Assembly (NCBI GenBank): GCA_963833675.1
Contig: CAWHYW010000021.1
Span: 57,659 to 121,658, forward strand
DNA: 64,000 nt
Direction of reading: 5' to 3'
Source of the DNA: DASQDN01 sp963833675
GTDB lineage: Bacteria > Acidobacteriota > Terriglobia > Bryobacterales > Bryobacteraceae
Shown here piece after piece: positions 45,474 through 54,882 of this stretch; the first letter of the stretch is position 1, and every line of letters starts with the position of its first letter. The notes beneath the pieces were generated by a model, which had not been told where the DNA came from, searched no databases, and worked only from the letters and a program-made list of their open reading frames with translations. Made by a program: the position numbers and the translations under genes.

Positions 45474-48044
45474 ATGCTTTGCCTCGGCCGCGTCCTGGCG
45501 GTGGGTCTTCTCCTGAGCTTCGGCACAATTTACGGACAATCGCTCGGTCGGGCCGGCACGTTGCAAGGGTCGGTTGTCGATCCCACAGGCGCCGTGGTCG
45601 CGCAAGCCGCAATTGAAATCAAAAATCCCCTCACTGGCTACAAGCAGAACGTCACCTCCGCGAGCGACGGGACCTTTCGTCTGGTCAACATTCCGCCGAA
45701 CACCTATCATGTGCAGGTCAAGGCAAGCGGCTTTGCAGACTACGATCAAGACGTTCAAGTTCGGAGCGCAGTGCCGATTTCACTGCGCATCTCTTTGCAA
45801 CTCGCCGAGGCGCAAACTGTTTTGAACGTGGAAGCGCCCGGAGCCGATGTTCTCGAAAATGTCGCGTACGCGCACAACGATATGGACTCGGCCTTGTACT
45901 CGAAGCTGCCGACGATGTCCCCCGGTTCGGGATTGAGCGACGCCATCACCCTGGGCGCCCCAGGCGTCGTTGCTGACTCCAACGGATTCTTTCATCCGTT
46001 GGGCGACCATGCGCAGGTCACCTTTTCGGTGGATGGCGAGCCTATCAGCGACCAGCAGTCCAAACAGTTCTCTACGCAGCTGCCTCTCAATGCAATCCAG
46101 TCGATGGAGTTGATTACCGGAGCGCCGAATGCCGAGTTCGGGGACAAAACGAGTCTTGTCGTTTCCGCAGTCACCAAGTCCGGGCTGGGGCAAAAGCCGT
46201 TCGGCAGTTTCACTGCGCAGTACGGGTCGTTCGGAACAGTCTCGGAGGAGACGACACTAGGAATGGGCAATAGTCGATTCGGAAACTTCCTATCCGCGAA
46301 TGCGCTTCGCTCCGGTCGCTTTCTCGATACGAACGAGTTCTGGCCGATTCACGCGGTCGGCAACAATTATTCGATCTTCGATCGACTCGATTTCCATCCG
46401 AATGATCGGGACTCTTTACACTTCAATCTCTTCCAGGCTCGCAACTGGTTCCAAACTCCCAACACGTACGATCAGCCTCAGCAGGACCAGCGCCAGAAAG
46501 TCGTCACTTACAACTTCGCTCCGGGCTATCAACACACCTTCTCGCCAGAGATCCTGCTGACCATCAATCCCTTCTTCCGGCAGGATCAGGTCGGATACTA
46601 TCCGAGCAATGACCGATTTCAGGACACACCGGTAAGTCCGCAGGAATCGAGGCGTTTGACGAATTGGGGTGTCCGCGCCGATGTCGCCTATGTGCATGGG
46701 GCGCACAACATCAAGGTCGGAACGCAGCTCATGCAGACGAAACTGCGCGAGCAGTTCAGCCTCGGTGTAACCGATCCCTACTACAATGCAGTTTGCGTAA
46801 ATGCGAACGGTGATCCGCTAGCCCTACCGGCAGTGACTGACCCGAACCTCTGCGCCGGACTGGGATACAACGCAAATCCCGATCTGCAGCCCGGCCTCGT
46901 GCCCTTCGACCTGACTCGTGGAGGAAGCTTCTTTCAGTTCGCGGGTCACGCCAACATCAATCAGCATGCGATTTTCGTGCAGGACACCATCACAGTTCAT
47001 AACCTGTCGATTACTCCTGGGCTCAGAGTAGAGCATTATGACGGCCTTAGTACTGCTTCTCAAGCGCAACCCAGAATCGGCGTCTCGTACAAAATCAATG
47101 GAATTGGAACGGTTTTGAGAGGCTCTTACTCGAACACGCTGGAGACTCCTTATAACGAAAATCTCATTCTCTCGAGTTCCACCGGCGCAGGCGGACTCGC
47201 GCGAGGAGTATTCGACGGCTACGGAGCCACGCCCATCCTGCCGGGAAAGCGCAATCAGTTTAACCTAGGTCTCCAACAGGCCGTCCACAAATTCGCGCTG
47301 ATCGACGCCGATTACTTCTGGAAATATACGGACAATGCATTCGACTTCGGAACTTTGCTCGATACGGCGATTACGTTCCCGATTTCATGGCGCAAGTCGA
47401 AAGTGGACGGAGTCTCCTTCCGTATCAGTACGCCAAACCTTCGAGGCTTTCAGGCGTACATGACGATGGGTCACACCCGCTCCCGTTTCTTCGGACCTTC
47501 GAACGGCGGTCTGATCTTCAACTCCCCGCTCGACATGAGCGTATTCCGCATCGATCACGATCAGGCATTCCAGCAGACGACGCATGTTCGTTATCAGCTA
47601 CCCCGGAGTGGTCCGTGGTTTGCCTTCACTTGGCGCTACGATAGTGGCCTTGTCGCGGGAGCCGTTCCCGATTTGGAATCAGCGCTCGCGCTGTCACCGG
47701 CGCAGCAAGCGGCAATCGGCTTCTTCTGTGGCACACAGCAAGCGACGATCGGTCAAGGAATCAGCAGTTGCTCCGGCGCGTACGGGGCGACTCGACTCAT
47801 CATTCCGGCGGAAGGAACCGCGAACGACGATCACAACCCGCCGCGCATCGCGCCTCGCCACATCTTCAACCTCGGTCTAGGGACGGACAATCTTTTTCAC
47901 ACGGACCGCTTTAAGACAGTCGCTCGATTAACCGTGGAAAATCTGACAAACACAGTAGCGCTTTACAACTTTCTTTCGACCTTCAGCGGGACGCACTTCC
48001 TCACTCCGCGATCCTATCGCGCCGAGCTAGGGTTCACTTTCTAG
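45474..48044 (+). CDS. TonB-dependent receptor with carboxypeptidase-regulatory-like N-terminal domain
   Basis: 856 residues from ATG 45474; a TTG at 45453 would add seven residues before the signal peptide (MLCLGRVLAVGLLLSFGTIYG). After it comes a CarboxypepD_reg-like domain (GTLQGSVVDPTGAVVAQAAI ... DGTFRLVNIPPNTYHVQV), then a plug (HAQVTFSVDGEPISDQQ, MELITGAPNAEFGDKTSLV) and a 22-strand-type barrel ending YRAELGFTF with the expected terminal phenylalanine. Proteins of this form are expanded in Acidobacteriota and import large or rare substrates. The ligand is unknown. Confidence 0.88.
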   Translation: MLCLGRVLAVGLLLSFGTIYGQSLGRAGTLQGSVVDPTGAVVAQAAIEIKNPLTGYKQNVTSASDGTFRLVNIPPNTYHVQVKASGFADYDQDVQVRSAVPISLRISLQLAEAQTVLNVEAPGADVLENVAYAHNDMDSALYSKLPTMSPGSGLSDAITLGAPGVVADSNGFFHPLGDHAQVTFSVDGEPISDQQSKQFSTQLPLNAIQSMELITGAPNAEFGDKTSLVVSAVTKSGLGQKPFGSFTAQYGSFGTVSEETTLGMGNSRFGNFLSANALRSGRFLDTNEFWPIHAVGNNYSIFDRLDFHPNDRDSLHFNLFQARNWFQTPNTYDQPQQDQRQKVVTYNFAPGYQHTFSPEILLTINPFFRQDQVGYYPSNDRFQDTPVSPQESRRLTNWGVRADVAYVHGAHNIKVGTQLMQTKLREQFSLGVTDPYYNAVCVNANGDPLALPAVTDPNLCAGLGYNANPDLQPGLVPFDLTRGGSFFQFAGHANINQHAIFVQDTITVHNLSITPGLRVEHYDGLSTASQAQPRIGVSYKINGIGTVLRGSYSNTLETPYNENLILSSSTGAGGLARGVFDGYGATPILPGKRNQFNLGLQQAVHKFALIDADYFWKYTDNAFDFGTLLDTAITFPISWRKSKVDGVSFRISTPNLRGFQAYMTMGHTRSRFFGPSNGGLIFNSPLDMSVFRIDHDQAFQQTTHVRYQLPRSGPWFAFTWRYDSGLVAGAVPDLESALALSPAQQAAIGFFCGTQQATIGQGISSCSGAYGATRLIIPAEGTANDDHNPPRIAPRHIFNLGLGTDNLFHTDRFKTVARLTVENLTNTVALYNFLSTFSGTHFLTPRSYRAELGFTF

Positions 48045-48543
48045 ATCTGATTCTGAACCGGGACATGAGGAAGCGGAGGTTTTCGCACAACGCCGTGGGC
48101 CTTGCGACGTTCATCCCACGTGGCAATGAGGCGGCTGAATCTAAGTGGAGCCATCAGCGGAGACCGCCTGGCCTTCAAGCACCTGTAGCGACCCGAGCAG
48201 TAAAATTATGTCGGCTCTGCACGCGAACGCGACCAGGAGAGTTCAACGTGCATCCGGTCGTCCCTGATCGCATCACAACTCGTTAACGCATTCTGATGTC
48301 GATGGCCGTGGAGGAGCAATTAATCCTTAGTCCCATAGATAGAGGCCCCGAACTCCGTTCCAGCTTACTGTCAAATATCTTAAGTTGCGACCACAATTGA
48401 GAGGGAAAAGGGGCTGAACCGTAACCAGTTATGGAAGGCTCTCGATCAGAGATGGGGGCAGTCCTAGGAATTGGCTACGCACAACGTCTACGACGTGGTG
48501 CTCGGCCCAGCGAAGTCTCGCTGGCAACTTAAGGAAATCGACC
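48045..48543. other. non-coding stretch between receptor and mobile patchwork
   Basis: About 500 bp with short open frames only. No motif, terminator or RNA gene was recognised. Base composition becomes less coding-like towards the mobile region. Confidence 0.4.
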
Positions 48544-48615
48544 ATGAAGATACTGATGGTGCTTACATCCCACGATCAATTAGGAAATACTGGCCGCAAA
48601 ACCGGATTCTGGCTA
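48544..48615 (+). pseudogene. DJ-1/PfpI family protein, N-terminal fragment
   Basis: The ATG at 48544 encodes MKILMVLTSHDQLGNTGRKT then GFWL, a very typical start of class I glutamine amidotransferase-like (DJ-1/PfpI, Hsp31-type) proteins. Homology stops after GFWL at a TA (48614-48615), where IS630-like sequence begins. The remaining about 200 residues are absent from the window. Confidence 0.6.
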
Positions 48616-48907
48616 GTATCTACTTGCATAGTAGCCGTTAAGGATGGTACTGATGCATGGCTCGATGGCCTGCTCACATCAAACTGACCGAGGCTGAAGA
48701 AACGACATTGCGCGAGTGGTGTCGCAGGGGCAAGTCTGAGCAACGGACGGTAGACCGCGCGCGCATTATTCTGCTCTCGCATGAAGGCCTCACGGTGGAA
48801 AACATCGCGAAACAGCTGGGCACTCGACCGGCACGGGTATCGAAGTGGCGACAGCGTTTTGCCAAAGATCGACTGGCCGCTTTGTCCGACGCGCCGCGAT
48901 CAGGACG
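48616..48907 (+). mobile_element. IS630-family element, left-end fragment
   Basis: A frame from ATG 48657 encodes the N-terminal part of an IS630 transposase: HIKLTEAEETTLREWCRRG, RTVDRARIILLSHEGLTVEN and the helix-turn-helix IAKQLGTRPARVSKWRQRF, ending LSDAPRSGRP. The DDE catalytic part is missing. The left edge sits at a TA dinucleotide, the usual IS630 target. On the right the sequence passes directly into an unrelated helicase fragment. Confidence 0.7.
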
Positions 48908-49429
48908 GCCGTGTATAGATCCTCCGGGCAGAGTTTCGCCGCAACCGACGCGTACTGCTGGAGCCGCCAGAAGCCCCAGACCACCAGCGTCCGCATCGTG
49001 TCGCGCATAGAGTAGGTCTGGATGTTCGGCGCCAAGCGCGCGGCCAGTTGTCGGGAGTCGGAGAATATCAGGACCTTCCGTCCCTGCAGCGGGACGAAGG
49101 CCTTTTTCTCGGCGCTCTCGTCCTTGAGGCTCGGCGCTTGGATCTGGAGTTGGCGCGTGATCAGGGTCTGGAAGGGTTCGTCTCCTTTGCTCGTGTGGTC
49201 CTGCACCGAGGAGCGCCCGAAGGAGGCCTGTTCCAGGCAGACAACGCAAGGCCGGAATTCGCCTGGCAAGGACTTCAGCGTGCTTCCCTTCGGCTTCTCG
49301 CCGTCGTTCCGAGACCGGTTCTTCTTGAGGAAGACCTGGCGTGTGCGAGGGCCCAACTTCGGGGGATCGAGCCGCCCGGTGACGAGATCGTAGTCGGACC
49401 GCTCGACCTCCGGGGATCCATGCCCGCCA
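48900..49429 (-). pseudogene. fragment of a large DEAD/DEAH-type helicase (DUF1998-like)
   Basis: Minus-strand reading of about 175 residues: GEFRPCVVCLEQASFGRSSV (cysteine pair), QDHTSKGDEPFQTLITRQL, then the helicase motif GRKVLIFSDSRQLAARLAPN and TLVVWGFWRLQQYASVAAKL, ending LYTAVLIAA. Large helicases with this pattern occur in anti-phage loci and in DUF1998 proteins; the exact family was not settled. Both ends are cut, by IS630 sequence on one side and an integrase fragment on the other, so it cannot function. Confidence 0.5.
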
Positions 49430-49655
49430 CTAGAAGTGTTGAGGTGGGGTGGGCTTCGGTTCAGCCGAGACCGGACGCGGCAGCAGGTCGATCGGAGTGG
49501 TCGTCGAACACACCTTGCTGGTGGCGATCCGCAGGTAGCGCGCAGTCGTTGCCAGGCTGCGATGGCCCGACCAGCAACTGAATCGTGCGAACATGGGTCC
49601 CCGACTCGAGCAAGTGGACGGCGTAGCTGTGGCGTAAGGCATCGTCGCAATGCTC
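49430..49655 (-). pseudogene. tyrosine recombinase (integrase), C-terminal fragment
   Basis: The catalytic end of a phage-type integrase: DDALRHSYAVHLLESGTHV (HxxR box) and, after a frame change, GHRSLATTARYLRIATSKV (Tyr nucleophile in ARYL), then the tail LLPRPVSAEPKPTPPQHF. This tail is typical of integrases that travel with IS91-like elements. The N-terminal two thirds are missing. Confidence 0.65.
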
Positions 49656-49912
49656 ATGATCTTTATCTGGCGACGGTTTGCTATCGTTATCACCCTCTGT
49701 ATGGCGTAGAGGTCACCGTCATTCGATATTTGCGACGGATCAGCACCGCGCCCATTGTGATCGTGAGGTGTCCGGACGGGCTGCAGATGGCCATCCCTGA
49801 GTGGATGCTGAGCCCGGCGGCCTGTGATCGTCTCTTAGATGAGGTGCGGCCACGTATCGTTTTGAGCGCTCTTTTTGCATTGAGACGTCTGCTCAGTGAG
49901 CACGCTCCTGCA
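49656..49912 (+). CDS. DUF5372-like protein upstream of serine recombinase, 5' end uncertain
   Basis: Starts in AHDLYLATVCYRYHPLYGVE, then TVIRYLRRISTAPIVIVRCPDG, QMAIPEWMLSPAACDRLL and IVLSALFALRRLLSEH. The HPLYG...VTVIRYLRR pattern fits the small DUF5372-type proteins found just upstream of serine recombinases. No start codon with a ribosome binding site is seen; the N-terminus seems cut by the integrase fragment. The open frame runs on past about 49912 but loses any conserved look there. Confidence 0.45.
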
Positions 49913-49955
49913 ACGGAGAGGCACTCTCTCGCGAAATCCTCCAGAGGAGGTGAGC

Positions 49956-50129
49956 ATGCGCGACAAAGACGAGCCGCCAACGCGACAGTGGCGGCTTCCG
50001 TTCCACCAGGACCAGATTTGGACAGCATTGCCCGAGAACGCTCGAGTAAGTTGTCGGGATCTGCTCGTCCAGTTGCTCGTGGAGACGTTCAACCCACAAG
50101 AGCGGAGGGGCAATGAGCGACAAGATTAG
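49956..50129 (+). CDS. small protein of the recombinase cassette, 57 residues
   Basis: The ATG at 49956 follows AGAGGAGG by 5 bp. Encodes MRDKDEPPTRQWRLPFHQDQ then IWTALPENARVSCRDLLVQL, a short charged protein ending before the recombinase frame, which it overlaps by 17 bp. The coupling and ribosome binding site support it being expressed with the recombinase. The function is unknown. Confidence 0.55.
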   Translation: MRDKDEPPTRQWRLPFHQDQIWTALPENARVSCRDLLVQLLVETFNPQERRGNERQD

Positions 50130-52177
50130 GCGGAAGCATTTGGAACGTGCTGCCTACGTGTACGTGCGGCAGTCAACGCCCCATCAGGTCCGCAACCATC
50201 TTGAGAGCAAAGAGCGCCAGTACGGTCTGGCAGAGCGAGCACGACAGCTTGGGTCTCCGAACGTTATCGTCATTGATGAAGATCTGGGTCGGTCCGGAGA
50301 CGGGACTCAGGAGCGGCCAGGCTTCGGCCGGCTGTTAGCCTCCGTTTGTCAGGGACTGGCCGGAGCCGTCTTCGCGCTGGAGGCGTCTCGACTGGCACGT
50401 AACAATCGGGACTGGCATCACCTGGTGGATCTCTGTGCGTTGGCGGAAACGCTGCTGATCGACAGCGATGGCATTTATGATCCACGACAGCTCAACGATC
50501 GTTTGGTCCTTGGATTAAAGGGCACAATGTCCGAGTTCGAACTAAACCTGATGCGGCAGCGCGCTCGTGAGGCTTCGAACAGAAGGTGAAACGCGGGTTC
50601 GCGTTGTGGGAGTTGCCGGTTGGATTCATCCGCAACGACGAAGACCGAATCGAGAAAACGCCGAATCGCCAAGTTCAGCAAGCGGTCACAGCAGTGTTTC
50701 AGAAGTTTCGGCAACTCGGAAGTGCGCGGCAAGCAACGATCTGGTTCCGCGAGGAACAGATTCCCGTTCCGCAGGTGAAGGCCGGAACAGGAGGTCATGA
50801 GATTGTTTGGGCTCTGCCAAGCAGTGGAAGACTCCTTCAGATGCTCAGGAATCCGTGCTACGCCGGCGTGTTTGCGTACGGCAAAACTGCCGGCCGTACC
50901 GTCATTGAACAAGGCAGAGCGCGGCAAGGATCATAACGTAAGCCACAAAGTGAATGGAAGGTCTTGATTGCGGACCATCATTCGGGGTCATCAGTTGGGA
51001 GGAGTTCGTGCAGAACCAGCAACAGCTCGACGCCAACGCGATGTGCGATGGAGAAGGGAGCGGCGCTGCCAAAGCCGGTGCTGCGTTGTTATCAGGGCTG
51101 CTGCGTTGCGGGCGGTGCGGAAGGAAACTCCAGGTGGTTTACAGCGGCAGCAGAGGCCGAGTGCCGCGGTATATCTGTCGTGGTGATCGAGGCGATCGAG
51201 GTTCAGCGCGATGTCAGACAGTAGGTAGCCTGCGGTTGGATCGAGCGGTGGTCAGCAGCGTTCTTGACGCCATTCACCCAGTCGGAATCGAAGCCGCATT
51301 GACGATGGCGGAGAGCAACCGAGCACAAGACGAGGAGAAGAGAGCGGCGTTGGATTTGGCGCTGGAGCGTGCTCGCTATGAGGCGAACCGAGCTCGGCGG
51401 CAGTTCGACGCGGTTGATCCGGAAAATCGTCTCGTCGCGAGTGAGCTCGAATCACGGTGGAATCGTGCTCTTGCACAAGTCGCCGAACTCGAACGACGTG
51501 TATCGGAGATCGAGAATGCGCCGGTAATCGTCACCAACGAGAGTAGGGCGGAACTGATGATTCTATGCGAGCAGTTGCCCGCGGTTTGGGAGCATCCCAA
51601 TGCTCCTGTGCAACTGAAGAAGCGGATACTGCGAACGGTGCTGAACGACATCATCATCAACCCTGAACAAGACTCCTCGATGTATCGCATTCGCTTGCAC
51701 TGGGCTGGTGGCGTTCACACCGAGCTGACCATCGCACGCAACAAAACAGGTCAGCATGGACGCAGTGCAGATCGCAATGTCATTGAACTCATTGCAGAAT
51801 TGGCCAAAGTGTGCCCTGATAAATCCATCGCGGCAATCCTGAATCGATTGGGCTATAAGACCGGTCAAGGCAAGTCATGGAACGCGTCACGCGTTGCGGG
51901 GGTGCGTGGATATCATCAAATCGCCGTCTTTAAGCATCAGGAGGAATGGGTCACTCAGCAAGAAGCCGCGCGAGAACTGCACGTCAGCGACACGGTCGTG
52001 AAGAGGCTCATTCGTGAGGGCATTTTGCCAGCTAAGCACGTCGTCGAATGTGCCCCTTGGATCATTGAGCGGAAACATCTGACGCTGCCGGCCGTGCAGC
52101 AACAGACGCAGAACGTTCGGCGGGGCCGTAGGCCGCCACAAATCGCAGTTGAGCAACAACAATTCTGTTTAGAATGA
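50113..52177 (+). CDS. large serine recombinase with zinc ribbon, several frameshifts
   Basis: The N-terminal resolvase domain has the catalytic serine in YVYVRQSTPHQV, then LGRSGDGTQERPGFGRLL and LEASRLARNNRDWH. A one-base loss near 50574 leads to VKRGFALWELPVGFIRN (recombinase domain) and MLRNPCYAGVFAYGK. After further shifts around 50930-50985 come VISWEEFVQNQQQL, the zinc ribbon LLRCGRCGRKLQVVY ... YICRGD, a coiled coil, and a C-terminal excisionase-like helix-turn-helix (VTQQEAARELHVSDTVVKRL). Such enzymes integrate and excise mobile DNA. About 690 residues in total. Three or more indels; it may be alive in the organism if these are errors. Confidence 0.75.
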
Positions 52178-52267
52178 ACTGTTTCTGAAAGGGGGTGTAG
52201 TATGCCAAAGCGTTCCTCAGAGTATGAGGCGTCACGTGCTTGCAAATGCCGGCACGGCTGAGCGAGA

Positions 52268-53650
52268 CTGTAACGGGAAGTGTGTAAGTAGGTGGAGCGG
52301 TTATATGGTTAAGCGTCGATTAGCTCGGGTTTGAGCCGATCGCCGAAAATCATCATCAACTGATTCATCACTTTATCCCAGCCCTGACGTTTGGTCCAGC
52401 GATTTGTAAAGTTGCGGATATTCAAGAACAGAATTTTGATAACGGACTCGTCAGTCGGAAAGACCTTGCGATTGGAGATATTCTTGCGCATCTGCGAATG
52501 CAGGCTTTCGATGGCATTGGTTGTGTAGATCATGCGCCGGAGTTCGACCGGATACCGAAAGAAGGTTGTCAAGTCACTCCAATGATTGCGCCACGCTGCC
52601 ACTGACATCGGATAGCGCGCTTCCCAAGATTGGTCAAAACGATCGAGTGCGAGTTCGGCCGCCTCAATGGTAGGAGCCGTATAGATCGGCATAGCCGAGC
52701 ACAATGGCTTGCGATCCTTCCAGGAAACGAATTTCGTCACGTTGCGAATGTGAGGAACGACGCAAAGCTGGACATCGGCCTGGGAAACTACGGATTCCAC
52801 GGCATTACGCAACCGCTTAATTCAGACCATTGAAGACCTTGAGCCAGAAGCGGGCGCCTTCAGTTTCTTCGATCCAAAGACCAAGCACTTCCTGCCGGCC
52901 GGAAATGCCGACTCCCAGGACGGTATAGACACCTTTCTTCACAACGCCTTTGTCTGTGCGTATGGGTACCCGCAAACCATCGACAAAGATGATCGGATAC
53001 ACCCTTTCTAAAGGTCGGCTCTGCCATTCCACAATCTGCTGCTGGAGTTCTTCGGTAACGCGGAACACAAATTGCGGTGAGATCTCGACACCGTAGATAT
53101 CTTTGACCTGTTGCTCGATTTCGCGCGTGGTCATGCCACGGGTATAAAGCGAGATTACCGCCTCACTGCAGTTGCCGACCGACGTTTGACGTTTAGCAAC
53201 GATCTTTGGCTCCAAGCTGCTATTGCGGTCGCGTGGACTTTCAATCTCCACTTGGCCAAAGTCGCCACGAACTGTTTTGCCCGTGGCTCCATTGCGGGAG
53301 TTGCCGCTGCCCCGGCCTTCCGGATCGTGCTTTGGATAGCCGAGATGTTCTTCCACCTCCAATTCCAGGAACGCCTCAAGCGTATCTTTCACCAGCGTCT
53401 AAAACAGATGCTTGGTATCCATTGCCTGCGTGCCGCCAGCGCGCACCTGGTCCATCAGCAGTTTTCTTGAAATTCTTGGAATCCTCCGATCGGGAGGAAA
53501 GAGCCGCATTCAGCGGTTCTGGGGGTGTCATGGAGCCTTTTCTTTTCTTCTTCATCGAGTTAAAGGTGAGCTCCACCCGCTTCAGATACGGTTGAGCCGC
53601 TATTGCCAGCTTACCCGTGCCCAAAACAACTTACACAGATTATGTTACAG
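52268..53650. mobile_element. IS256-family insertion sequence
   Basis: The left end CTGTAAC-N5-GTGTGTAAGT (52268-52289) and the complement of the right end CTGTAAC-N5-CTGTGTAAGT (53629-53650) form inverted repeats. They enclose an IS256 transposase on the minus strand. No 8-9-bp target duplication is visible (GAGCGAGA left, CGCCCAAT right), so flanks have been rearranged or changed. Confidence 0.75.
52309..53555 (-). CDS. IS256-family (mutator) transposase, broken
   Basis: Start MKKKRKGSMTPPEPLNAALS at 53555. A shift near 53430 is followed by KDTLEAFLELEVEEHLGYPK and TREIEQQVKDIYGVEISPQF, the DDE aspartate in YPIIFVDGLRVPIR, then LGVGISGRQEVLGLWIEETE and FWLKVFNGL. Here about 15-20 residues including the second Asp region (normally RGVADI...VDGLKG) are missing around 52815. 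The frame then resumes at AVESVVSQADVQLCVVPHIRN and ends with YTTNAIESLHSQMRKNI (catalytic Glu). The internal loss suggests an inactive copy. Confidence 0.8.
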
Positions 53651-54061
53651 CGCCCAATCAGCCAAAGGTTCGCGACCGCTTCGCGAACCTTCTCAACATT
53701 CTTCTCCACTACCACGGTTCAGCAGGGATGTATTTTTGGCGCACTACAACGGGAGAGAGCCTTCGCAACAACGGTTTCAATTTGCGACTTTCCTACGAAA
53801 CTCGATCTCCACACGTGATCTCGCCCACCGGAGGATATACGGCAGAAAACCTTGCGTTGTCAGAATCTCGACGCGGCCTAAACCGGCGGCAGTGCCAGCG
53901 TCCACAACGGCCGCGCGCAGGAAGACAGGCCGCCATCACGGAAAGGCTTCGACATTCTTGAAGATTGCTACAACACGATCATTGAGGCCGCCGGCTACGA
54001 TCCACCGGGTCGCCAAATCGTACTCATGGCCATCGATCCTCATCGCAGGCTCGGATTTGAT
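53651..54061 (+). pseudogene. unrecognised degraded coding stretch
   Basis: Pieces in three frames look like one former protein: VRDRFANLLNILLHYHGSAG, MYFWRTTTGESLRNNGFNLR, and near the end FDILEDCYNTIIEAAGYDPP then GRQIVLMAIDPHRRLGFD with a stop at 54062-54064. The repeated HYHG and NNG motifs look conserved but I cannot place the family. It begins right at the right end of the IS256 element. Confidence 0.25.
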
Positions 54062-54109
54062 TAGAAAATCCGTATGCTCAGTTTACGGCGGACGCAGCGC
54101 CTTACCTGT

Positions 54110-54433
54110 ATGACCCTCCTGGCCCGTACTCTCATTGCGACCGCGCTAACCATCGGCGCTTTGCCTGCGGCAGTCAACTACGCCCGCGACGTACGCCCCA
54201 TCCTCCAGAAGCATTGCTATGGCTGCCATGGCGCCGCTCAGCAGATGAGTAATCTGCGGTTGGATCGCCGCGATGCCGCTTTGCGCGTGATCAAACCCGG
54301 CGACAGTGCGGGTAGCAAACTCCACGCGATGGTAAGCGGGAACGCCAAACTTCGCATGCCGCCCGCCGGTCCACCGTTACCCGCCGCAGAAATCGCAGTA
54401 CCGAAGGAATGGATCGATTCGGGCGCCAATTAG
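54110..54433 (+). pseudogene. PSCyt1 (planctomycete cytochrome c) domain, N-terminal fragment
   Basis: From ATG 54110 a signal peptide (MTLLARTLIATALTIGALPA) leads to YARDVRPILQKHCYGCHGAA with the heme motif CYGCH, then SNLRLDRRDAALR and PKEWIDSGAN. In intact genes this is only the first part of a long PSCyt1-DUF1549-DUF1553 protein. Here it stops after about 107 residues, so it is a truncated remnant. Confidence 0.7.
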
Positions 54434-54882
54434 GCGACCGACGGGGCGACAGCTTCATCGTGCTTCGCTCGTTTGGATGAATGCTGCCGGAGTGTGCCTT
54501 AAGGCGAGCCGAAATACGACTCTGCGTCCCGCGCATCTTTCTACGCGCGTGGGATTACACGAACCGAATCAGCGGAACAAGGCAACAGGCGTGAGGGGCC
54601 GACTGTTCGCTTTCCCTTTTCGTGTCCGCAACCTCCTCGTCTTCTTGTACTGTGGTGCGCTCTACCCTTGCGAACGATACTGAGTAGGAACAAAAGTGAA
54701 CACCTTCGAGCGAGTGATCGAGCCAGTGGGCTCGCTCAAGGCGCATTGTCCGTATGGCGACATCACAGGCCGAACAGTCGCACAAGCGTTCAGCAACGAA
54801 TTCGGTCGATTTTTGTGAGCGGCGAGAGCGTTGCGGCTGACGCTCATCGCTTCATCATTCCCGCCGCCCCGCGACTTGGCGA
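54434..54882. other. no supported gene
   Basis: About 450 bp between two gene remnants. A small frame from GTG 54697 (NTFERVIEPVGSLKAHC..., 41 residues) has no match that I recognise. No repeats or RNA structures were seen. Confidence 0.35.

Noticed and set aside
48790..49650. One long minus-strand frame of 286 residues read as a single gene
   Set aside because: Its ends are antisense to IS630 and integrase sequence; only the middle (about 175 residues) has helicase motifs, so it is a remnant between fragments.
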